Assembly: GCF_036323735.1 (NCBI RefSeq)
Contig: NW_026947371.1
Location: forward strand, 526,501 to 590,500
Length of the DNA stretch: 64,000 nt
Direction: 5' to 3'
Source: Rattus norvegicus
Taxonomy: Eukaryota > Chordata > Mammalia > Rodentia > Muridae
The notes beneath the pieces were generated by a model. That model had not been told where the DNA came from and did not search any database. It was given only the letters and a program-made list of their open reading frames with translations. Made by a program: the position numbers and the translations under genes. This document shows positions 50,586 through 60,640 of this stretch, piece after piece (within the stretch, counting starts at the first letter, position 1; every line of letters starts with the position of its first letter).

Positions 50586-51522
50586 GAACCCTAGTGGCAA
50601 ACCAGTGAACTGAAATCGAACTTGTTGTTGGTCGATTTTGAGAAATGATTAGAAGAGGTGAAGGTGATTTCAACCCCATAAGAGCAACAATGCCAATGAA
50701 ACAGAGCTTTCTGTTAATAGACCAATATTCAAAGAATGTACATGAAGAGACCTATGGCACCGATTGCATGTGTTGCAGAAGATGGCCTTGTTGGTCAACA
50801 GTGGAAGGAGAACCCTTGGTCCTGCCTAGGTTTGACTCCCAGTTCAAGGGAATGTCAAGGGTCAGTAAGGGGGTTTATAAGAGAAGAATAAGGGGACTGG
50901 TAATGGATCTTATAATCAGGAAACTGGAAAAGTAAATAATATTTTAAATGTAAATTTAGAAATATACAATTAAAAAGCAATAAAATTTATTAAAAATTAA
51001 AAAATGAAAGTAATAAAAGAAAAGAAATCTACCAGCCAACCACACCTATTGACTCGGAATTTTAAGGGGTCACTGTCAGGGAATGGTAGTCAGAGTATTA
51101 CTTGTGGAAAGACTGAGATGATGAAGTCTCATCTAAAAGCACTTCTCCGTCTCCGATATCAGTACCACACACGAACTGCATTATTAGAATCCAATGCATG
51201 GATGAGTTTACTCTGTGCTGAGGACACATTACTTGTCTTACCTTTCTTCCTTAGGATCTTTTCCTTCTTGGCAAAAGGGTAAAAGCTATGAGCTCTCAGA
51301 AAAAATTATAGTGCCCTTCCCAACACCTGGCTTTTGGGATAAAGATATGAATTATATAAACTATCTGACTTCCAAGATAAATAATAAGCAGGGAAGTCCA
51401 GAAGTTTCTGAGAGGATCCCAATACCTGATTCCCATACGTGGAAGACTCAGATCAAGGCTAACTCTTCAGTGAACCTACTAAACCCCTACCCAAGACTCA
51501 AGGAGCTTTCCCATTGACCACA

Positions 51523-53003
51523 AATTTCTTCATTTTTATACCAAGACAAAGGGCCAGCTTCCTACACCCCATGTCTAATCACTTCATCCTCTGTGTTCTC
51601 CCTCCCAAATGACTGTTTACTCGGCATTAGAGGCCAATTAGTAAATCCTAGAAGTACTGAAGGAATATCTTAAAGGCAGTTGCAGTCAGGACAACACTTG
51701 TGACATCACAGAAGAAGCTAGGGCTCTCCAAGATACAAGAAATTTTTCAGAGAGGCCTAATGATGATGTCACTGAGAACTTCCATGGCCTAACTGCTAAC
51801 CAGCTTTCCTTACATTGACCAGATTTGAGGGTGCCCTTTCCAGGAGTGTCTCCTGTGAAACAGTGGAATCATTTACATATTATGTTTCTCTAAAGCTAGA
51901 GTTTTCTCTTTGCTTCATTAGTGGTTACATGCTCTGAATGGAAAAAGTTAGTCAGGTGCTAAGCATGGCTGGAAAAGATTTAGGAACATAGAGTGGAGGA
52001 GATTCTTCTAGATAACATTTTATTCCCAGGTTCATTCCTGTGACATACAGTTCAATATCCCAGTTTTACTCTGTTTCCCATAGGACAGTATTTTGCCTAC
52101 AGACCTTAACTGAATGAATATTGTATTTCACTTTCTCATTGTACATTCCATGATATGAGACTTTATTAATATTCCTGTATGTGTACTCAAAAATTCTGTT
52201 TCCAATTCCATTTTCACGTCAACTACAGAAATTAATGCTAGTGGCAAACTAGTGAACTGAAACAGACCTCTTGTTGGCTCAAACTGCATGTAGCACAGGA
52301 TGACCTTGTTCATCTCAAATGGAAGAAGAAGCTATTGTTCCTCTCTAGGTTTGTCTCCCAGTTCAAGGGAATGTGAAGGCACAGTCAGGGGGGTTAGAGA
52401 AGAAGGAGAAGGATACGGTTAGGAATCCTATGGTAATAAAATGGGAAATGAAATAACATTAAAGGTAAATATAGAAACTTCAAGTTAAAAAAGCAATAAA
52501 AATTGCTAAAACATAAAAAATGAAAGAAATGAAAGAAGAGAAACTGACAACTAATCATACCTATTGACTCAGAAAAGTAAAGTGTTAGTCAATGGAAATA
52601 TTAGTTGAAAGACTGAAATGATGAAGTCACAACTAATAATACTGCTGCTTCCCAGATTGTACTATAGATACCCAAAATAGGGCAGAGTTTACTCTGAGCT
52701 ATGGACACAATACTGGTCTCTCCCTTTTTCCTTAGGACCGTTCTATTCTTCTCAAAAAGTGTAACGGCCATGAGCTCTCAGGAAAATAACTGTGTCCTTC
52801 CCAACACTTGGCTTTAGGAATAAAGAAATTAATGATATAAACTCTCTGATTTCCAGAAACCGTAAGAACAGGGAAGTCTAGATGCTTCTGAGAGACTCCA
52901 AGTTCCTGATTCCCATAGGTGGGAGGCTCAGTTCAATGCTATCCCTTTAGCAATCCCACTAAATCCCTACCAAGTACTCACTGAGCTGTACCAAGGACCA
53001 GGT
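51523..53003 (+). repeat. Macrosatellite monomer B5, internally deleted
   Basis: Only ~1.5 kb. At about 52217 the sequence jumps from tccaattccattttc to gaaattaatgctagtggc. This removes roughly 0.7 kb including site 1 and the first part of the L1 segment. A second small gap precedes ggctcaaactgcatgtagca. Acceptor-like TTCCTTAG is near 52730 and the ATG is at 52770. Confidence 0.87.
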
Positions 53004-53648
53004 ATTTCTTCCTTTTTTTATACCAAGACAGAAGGCCAGCTTCCTTCATTCTCCCCATTTCTGATCTCTTCATCCTCTTTGTTCACCCTCCCAAATTGAT
53101 GTTTACTCTGAAGTAGAGACTAATTAATAAACCCTAGAGGTTCTGAAGGAATATCTGAGAGGCAGTTGCTGTCAGGACAACACTTCTGACATCACAGAAG
53201 TTAGGGATCTCCAGGTTAAAAGAGATTTTTCAGGAAGGCCTAATGATGATGTCTCTGAGAACTGCCTTGGCCTACTTGCTTAAAAGCTTTCCTTACATTG
53301 GCCAGTTTTGAGAGTGCCTTTTCCAGGAGTGTCTCCTGTGACACAGGGGAAAACTTTACATACTCCATCACTCTAAAGCTAGAGACTTCTTCTTGCTTCA
53401 TTAGTGGTTTCATGCTCTGAATGGAGAAAGTTATTCAGGCACTTGCCATGGGTAAAAAAGATCTAGGAACATGGGGAGGAGGAGTTTATTCTGGATAATA
53501 ATTCTATTCCCTGGTCCATTCCTGTGACATACACTTCAGTTTCCTAGGTTTTCTCTCTTTCCAAAAGTCCAGTGTTTTCCCTACAGACCTTTAATTGATT
53601 GAATAGTATTTCATTTTTGCATTGTCCTTTCCTTTCTTTATAGGAGAC

Positions 53649-53707
<59 letters not shown>
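53649..53707. repeat. TA microsatellite, site 2 of monomer B6
   Basis: (TA)n ending in a T-run, before cctgaatatgtactcaaaaa. Confidence 0.95.
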
Positions 53708-53710
<3 letters not shown>

Positions 53711-54194
53711 TTTTCCTGAATATGTACTCAAAAATTCTGTTTTCCAATTCCATTTTTTGAAATGAATTAGCAATAGAGTGAATATAACAGTGTAAATATT
53801 GTATACCTAATTCAAATGATAAACTCTTAAATCCTTATTTTACCCAAAATTTATGAGACATAAGTAAAGCAAAGGACATCATGGACTATAGAATGCAGGT
53901 CTCTAGTCTCATTAGATATCAGTTCTATAATATCTACCTTCCTATGTTCAAAGGGCCAGACTTAAAGATTTTGGAGGTTTTACCATGATTCTTTCTTCAG
54001 GCCAAACACAAGTCTCAGGGGGATGAGCAGGAAGAGAAATGGCTTGATGTCCAGAGAATCCTCACCTTTAATAGGTTCATAATAACAGGAGGAAATCTCA
54101 TTGGCACTGGCCTTTGCTGATTCTACATTTTTACCTATTTGCACAGAATCCATCTTAAAATTCCACATAACCACATAGCTGTAGGACCCACCAA

Positions 54195-54283
54195 ATATAT
54201 ACATATATAGATATAGATAAAGATATAGATATAGATATAGATAAAGATATAGATAAAGATATAGAAATTGGAAATTGATATAG

Positions 54284-54339
<56 letters not shown>
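54195..54339. repeat. GATA-type microsatellite, site 1 of monomer B6
   Basis: TATA, then GATATA units, then about 12 perfect GATA units (54291-54339), next to ctgccacaaaactacatg. Confidence 0.97.
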
Positions 54340-54860
54340 CTGCCACAAAACTACATGAAATTGATGACGCTAAGAAGTGGATGCTGCCAGAAAAAGGATA
54401 TAGATCTTTCCTGAGAGACCCAGGTAGAGCATGCCAATTACAGAAGTGAAGGTTATTGGCAAACCATTGGAATGCAAACGGACCTCTTGTTAGTAAATTT
54501 GGAGAAAGAATTACCTGGGCTGAATGGGCTTTCAAGCCCATAGGAACACAATGACAATGACCTATAGCTTTCTGATACTAAACTAATATTCAAACACTGT
54601 ACATGGACAGTTCTATGGCTCCAACTGCATATGTAGCTGAGAATGGCCTGTTTGGACATCAATGGGCAGAGAAGCAATTAGGCCTACCAAAGCTGGACCC
54701 CCAGTGTAGGGGAATGTCAGGGGATGCTGGGAAAGGGAGTAGTTGGTGAGGGGGAACACATTTATAGAGGAACTGGTGGGGGAAGGGATAGGAGTCTTAT
54801 GACTGGAAAACTGGGAAAGTGAATAATATTTGAAATTAAACAAAAATATCCAATTTTTAT

Positions 54861-55900
54861 AACAGGAAAAAATAATAGTTTAACAAGCTGAAGAGCCAAA
54901 GTGACGAATCTCAATCCCACATGAGAGGGAGAAGAAATAAACCCCAGGAGAGAAGAGTGAGGGACCTGGGTGAGAAAGGAGACAGTAAGGGAAAGAGGAG
55001 AACATGGTCAGGTATGGATGGGGAGTAGGACTGAAGCCTTGAGTGCCAGCAGAATGAATGGAAAAAGGCAACTTCAGGAACTAAAAGGTTGGGGGTGGGT
55101 GGTATCTCTAGAATATTCCAGAGACCTGAGACGTAACAGACTATCAGGACTCAGTGAAATGTCCAGGAGTGGTGAGAGGGAACTTGTAGAGACTAACTCC
55201 ATGAGGAAGAGAGAGCATCAAGTGAGGGATAAGATTGCCATCCACAAATCAAAACTCTGACCCATATTTCTTCCTCTCTGAAAGAACTTCAGGGACAAAA
55301 CCAGAGAAGAGCATGAATAAAAGAAATTCCAGTGACCGGCCATATCTGAGAAGCAGATTAAGTAGAGGCCCCTAAGGCCTGACACTATTACTCATGCTTT
55401 GCAATATTCCTACAACATACCTGTCATGACTGCCTTCTGAAAGACCCAACAAGCAGCTGAAAGAGTCACATGCAGACAATTGCACTCAGCCATTGAACAG
55501 AAGCTGCTAAGCCCTGTGGTCAAACTAGGGAAAAACTGGACGAAGCTGAGTAGGGGAGCAGCCCTGTAGAAGGACCAGCAGTGTTAACTAACCTGGACCT
55601 CAGTGATTTTTCAGACACTGAGACACCAATGCGGCATCATGCACCAGCTAATATGAAGCCCCTAAAACTGGGGTGCTGGTTCTGGACACAACAAGAGAAC
55701 ATGCACTTAACTGTCAAGAGACTTGAGACCCCAGGGAGTGGAGAGGTCTGGTAGAATGGGGGTGGAGTGGAAGATAGCTTCATGTGAAAGGAAGAATAGG
55801 AAGAACACTTCCGGAAGGGAAAGCAGAGCTTGTAGAAGACCTCATGCAGGGAAGTGCGTCATGCAATTGTAAACAAAAAATGTAAAAGACCTGAACTTTT
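54861..55900 (+). mobile_element. L1 3' UTR fragment (old Lx-type)
   Basis: Contains the old L1 3' UTR signature gaccggccatatctgagaag and acccaacaagcagctgaaag, the latter followed by the 'gaacagaagctgctaa' block at 55500. It ends near aattgtaaacaaaaaatgt. It is adjacent to, but distinct from, the L1 end inside monomer B6. Confidence 0.7.
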
Positions 55901-56130
55901 ATATAGAGTGAAAGTTGTTGAAAAATATTTACAAGTGATTCTGAGTGGACTACATAAATATGTTTATTTACAAATCCATGGTAAATACTAGAAAAATGGC
56001 AACAAATAGTAATAGGGCAGAAAAGGAAATAAAGTTAAAGTTGGTACAGGTTTCAATATTGATGTTGTTAATTTCAACATGCTGAAGGTTAGTGGATGAA
56101 TAATTTGATGAATGACTCATATATACTAAC

Positions 56131-56250
56131 AAAATTTCTTTTTTTTTATGGTTCTTTTTTTTTTCGGAGCTGGGGACCGAACCCAGGACCTTGCGCTTCC
56201 TAGGCAAGCGCTCTACCACTGAGCTAAATCCCCAACCCCCAAAATTTCTT
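56131..56250 (-). mobile_element. ID SINE with target duplications
   Basis: An antisense ID core (56165-56240: cggagctggggaccgaaccc to ctaaatccccaacccc) with its A-tail read as interrupted T (56137-56164). Perfect 10-bp direct repeats aaaatttctt flank it at 56131-56140 and 56241-56250. Confidence 0.95.
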
Positions 56251-57234
56251 GACTCTATAGTGAAATTCACGAAGGGAGAAAACTATATTATTTAATATTT
56301 CTTTTTAAGTACATTTATTTAATTAAATAAAATTCAATAAGGAACTGAAGATAACCCTTTTCATCTCTGACATATCCAACCTCTAAACGGGGGTATAGTG
56401 GATGAAACTTCATATAGCATTTGCCTCCTCCAGGTATTATTAATTTAAAATAATAACATAGCAGTGTATCATATTTGTGGGCCTTTCTTATTAATGCCCA
56501 TTATCTCCTCAGAAGGATATCCATTAAAAGCAATCTAACACAACTTTGTTTCCTTTAAATATTAAAAATCTTGAATATTGTGCTTGCTTATCATTTTAAC
56601 AGCATAAAACACCATATGTAATTACTTCGTTTTTACATATCAATATCAATCACTTTACTTTTCTGATTTTGATACATACCAAGCATAACAAAGAGCAGAC
56701 TTTATGCTCTTCAGCAATCCTTACATTTCTCCCATAGTCCACTACATGTGGGCCATATTACAATCAATTAATTTAATATTCTTTGTAAATGACAATGGCA
56801 TGCAAATGTAGATTTTGATATTTCATACAATAAAAAAATCAAAGATCCAATGAATAAATAGTTACAGAATTTACTTTTATAGGAAGACAGTAGGTAAATA
56901 ATACCTTATAATATCGACCCTAATTAACATTGAGTCAGTGCTGGAATATGTGTAATAATGTTTGTAATAAGAATAAGTACTTTTCTGTATCTTTTAAATA
57001 GCAATTGGATACAGTCAATAAAGAAGTGTCAGATAAATGTAGAAATAATTAAAAAACTTTTTAAAATTATTCTGAAATTTATTTCTAGAATATCCGAGTT
57101 CAACTCTCAGGCTCCATATAACTAGCTAATATAGTGCTAAACACTTGTATTCCATGTGCATACACAATACTAATCTCCATAGGAAATAAATGTGTTAAAA
57201 TCACAAAAGCTATATTTATTTAAGAGTAAGATTT
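56251..57234. other. Unassigned AT-rich spacer
   Basis: No gene or named repeat seen. No open frame worth noting. Confidence 0.5.
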
Positions 57235-58510
57235 TTGACGTTTAAGATTACACCTTTTTTCCCATTTTTATTAAATTGGGTATTTACTATATACATTTCA
57301 AATTTTATTCCTTTTCTGTGGTTCCAGGCCATCAGCCTTATCCTCTCCCCCTCCCCTTCTATAATGTGGTTGTACTCTCCACATCCATTCCCTTCTTTAA
57401 ATCACCCATCTGTACTTTCCCCTACATGAAGGGTCCAACCTTAATAGGACCAAGGGCTTCACAATGGTGCCCCAAAAGGACTACATATGCAGTTGGAGCC
57501 CCGGATCAGATCATGTATAGTCTTTGGGTTGTGGTTTAGTACCTGGAATATCTGGTTAGCTGGCAGTTTTTTTTTCTTTGAGGTTGCAAGTCCCTTAGCT
57601 CCTTCAGTCCTTCCTTTAATTCCTCCAAAGGGGGTCTTATGCTTAGTTCAGTGATTTGCTGCTGACATTCATTTCTGTGTTTCAAATGCTCTGCTTGTGT
57701 CTCTAAGGAGAGATCTATAAACATTACCTGCCAGCATGCACTTCTTAGCTTCATCAACCTTATCAAGTTTTGACATATATATATATATATATCCAGCACA
57801 TGTCCAGCAGACTCTGAGTGGCCATTCCTTCAATCTCCTAAAACAATGCCGCCCTACACCTATTATGGATATTTTAGTTACCCTTTTAAGGAAGGAGTGA
57901 ATCATCTCCATTTTGGACCTCTTTGAGTTTCATTTGGTCTGTGCATTGTATGCCAGGTAATTTGAGGATTGGGAGTAATATCGACCTATCAATGAGTTCA
58001 TGCCTTGTGTGTTTTTCTGTGATTGGGAAACCTCACTCAGGATGATATTTTCTAGGTCCATCCATTTGACAATGAATTACATGCACTCATTGTTTTTAAT
58101 AGCTGAGTAGTAGTGCTTTCTGAAAATATATGTCATTTTCTGTATCTATTCCTCTGGTGAAGGTCATCTGGGTTCTTTCCACCTTCTGAATATTATGAAT
58201 AAGACTGATATGAACATAGTGTAACATGATTGTTTGTTATATGTTGGAGCATTTTTGGGTATATGCCCAGGGGAGTTATAGCTTGGTCCTCAGGCAGTGC
58301 AATGTCCAATTGTTGAGGAAACTCAGGACAGATTTACAGAGAGGTTGTACCAGTTTGCAATCCCAACAACAATGGAGGAATGTTCCTCTTTCTCCACATC
58401 CTCTCCTGCATCTGCTATCATCTGAGTTTTTATCTTAGCCATTCTAACTAATGTAAGGTGGAATCTCAGCGTTGTTTTGATTTGCATTTACCTGATGACT
58501 AAGTATGTTG
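57235..58510 (-). mobile_element. 5'-truncated L1, 3' end
   Basis: Antisense L1 3' UTR (tttcccatttttattaaatt; ccttatcctctccccctccc) followed by antisense ORF2 end (ttgcaatcccaacaacaatg; ttttgatttgcatttacctg). It stops at about 58510, the usual 5' truncation. A TA run is at 57774-57793. It runs tail to tail with nothing and is followed by a plus-strand L1. Confidence 0.85.
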
Positions 58511-58589
58511 AACATAACAGAAAGCATTTTAAGAAATGATGCTACCCTAGCTGTTGTTCTGTATATAGCTGAGTTCCAATTGATCCATT

Positions 58590-60640
58590 TCTATCTCTTT
58601 CTTAAAAGTTTAAGTCCAAGTGCATCAAAGAAATCTATATAAAACCATATATGCAGAAACCAACAGAAGGCAAAGTGTCAGAAAGTGCCTAAAACACATT
58701 TGCACAGGAGAAAAAATTCAGAAAAAATACCAATGGTTCAAGCTCTAAGATCAGCAGTCAATATATGAAATCTCATCAATCTGAGCATTTTCTTTAAAGC
58801 AAAGTACACTGCCAATAGGACAAAACAGAAATCTACATATTTGGAAAAGACTTTAAACAACCCTATATCTGGTAGTGTGGCATAATAAAAATGTAGAAAT
58901 AATTCAGAAAGGTAAACTCCCACACAACCAAGTAACCCAACTCTTAAAATGGGTTAGAGAGATAACCTAGAATTCTCAACTGAGGTATCTCAGTAGCTGA
59001 GAAACACATCATAAAATGTTCAACATCCTTAGTTATCAGAAAAATGCAAAGAGAAATGAACTTGAGAGTCTACATTACACCAGTGTGACTAAGACAAAAA
59101 CTAATGCAGTAGCAGAGTAGGCTAGGATGTAGAGAAAGTGGAACACTCCTCCACTTCTGGTGGGATTGGTATCTATACAGCCACTTTGGATGTCAGTGTG
59201 AAGGTTCTGAGAATATTGCAAATAGCATTGCATGAAAACCCGGCCTTACCACTCACTTCAATGCAAATACTCAAACATGATCCACATATAACAGTGACAT
59301 GGGGTTGAACATGTTCAGGACAGCCTTACTTTTTTTAGTCAAATACTGGAAAAAATCGTGATATATGTCAAATCAATTGAGGAATAAATACAGAAGGTGT
59401 GCTATATTTAAAGAATGAAATACTACTTGGGTATTAAAAATGAGGAAACCAAGAAATTTTAAGCAAAGGGATGGACCTGGAAATTAGTGAAGTAACAGAG
59501 ATCGAAAAGGACATAACATGGGATGTACTTAGTAAGAAGTAGACGTTAGCCCCAAAGATCAGTATACCCAATACACAAATCATTTATCACATGGAGGGCA
59601 AAATGTTAGAAGGCCAAACTGTGGATTCTTGCAACCCACTAAGAAGTGAGAACAAAATGGTAATGGAAGACAGAGGGATGGAGGGACCTTGCTAGAAGTA
59701 GAGAAGGATGGACAAAATAGGGGGAGTAGAAACAATATAAAGAGAAAAGAGAGAAGTCTGGAGGAAAATTGGAATAAATAACAATAAGCTTCAGTGGTGG
59801 GTGGTGAACTTGGGTATTGCCAGGAAAGTCACAGATGCCAGGGATGCAAGAGGGTCCCATAAATGTATTGGGATGATGGTAGTTGAAATAATAAGCAGCA
59901 AAGAGATAGAACCACAAGAGTCTGCCTCCGGTCGCTAGACATGCCCACCTGTGAAGACCAGGTGATGCCCACACAGTTCAAAATCTTTAACCTATAAATG
60001 TTCAAAGTCCAAAAAAAATTGCAAAGACAAAAAAAAGAGGCAGAGACTGAAGGAAAGGCAATCCAGAGACCAACCAACCAGAAAAACAATTTCATCCACA
60101 GACTCCAAATCCTCAGACTATTCCTGATATCAAGATGTGCTTGCAGATAAGACTCTAATATGTCTGTCCTCTGAGGGGCTCTGCCATCAACTGACAGTGA
60201 CAGATTCACATACAGATAACCATTTGACAGAAACTGAGAGCCAGAAAAGAATGGTTAGGGGATTGTCTGAAGGATCTGAAGGGGATTGGAGCCCAATATG
60301 AGGAACAACACTATCAATTAAGTTTACCATTCAGAGGTTCAGGAAATTTACCACAGACAAGTGCATACTTGGGTCAGTCCATGGCTTCTACTACATAGAT
60401 CATAGAGTGTATGGAGAAGACAACTGCCTCATCTCCCATATCTGGGAAGGGAGTCAATTGGTCCTGTGGCGACGTCATATCCCAGAGAAGGGGGATGGTA
60501 GAAGACTAAATTGGAAGTGGGCAATTAGATGGGGGAGTAGCATCTTAAAAACAGAGAGGATCAGAATGGCTTGGGTGATTCAATAAAGAAAGACAAATTG
60601 GGGAAATGACATTTGAAATGTAAACAAATGAATAGTTTAT
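58590..60640 (+). mobile_element. 5'-truncated L1 (old Lx-type), ORF2 C-terminus and 3' UTR
   Basis: Plus-strand L1: tatgcagaaaccaacagaag, ctctaagatcagcagtcaat, gccaataggacaaaacagaa, then agaatgaaatactacttggg and a 3' UTR ending in atgacatttgaaatgtaaac at 60606-60625. Many stops. Confidence 0.85.

Larger units (their letters stand above)
48699..51522 (+). repeat. Macrosatellite monomer B4
   Basis: A ~2.8-kb unit, lengthened by an unassigned ~580-bp insertion (50005-50585). Site 1 is TA (49836-49888). The L1 3' UTR segment is split by the insertion (49889-50004 and 50586-51010). Acceptor-like CTTCCTTAG is near 51250 and the ATG is at 51288, with a stop after a few codons. Confidence 0.87.
53004..54860 (+). 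repeat. Macrosatellite monomer B6, last unit
   Basis: Standard first part, then site 2 TA (53649-53707), site 1 GATA (54195-54339) and an L1 3' UTR segment (54340-54860). This L1 end is closer to standard L1 (gctggacccccagtgtaggg, then gaatgtcagggg) than in other monomers. The unit stops here, without the ~0.5-kb downstream part that carries the acceptor-like tract and ATG elsewhere. Confidence 0.85.

Noticed and set aside
54195..54339. GATA repeats as a sign of a sex chromosome
   Set aside because: GATA arrays are enriched on some sex chromosomes, but they also occur on autosomes. One array cannot place the window.
55968..56270. A 100-codon minus-strand frame
   Set aside because: It reads through the ID element and its flanks. 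The middle (GFSSVVERLPRKRKVLGSVP) is translated SINE.
59639..60209. Frames of 111 and 126 codons on the minus strand
   Set aside because: They are antisense to L1 3' UTR.
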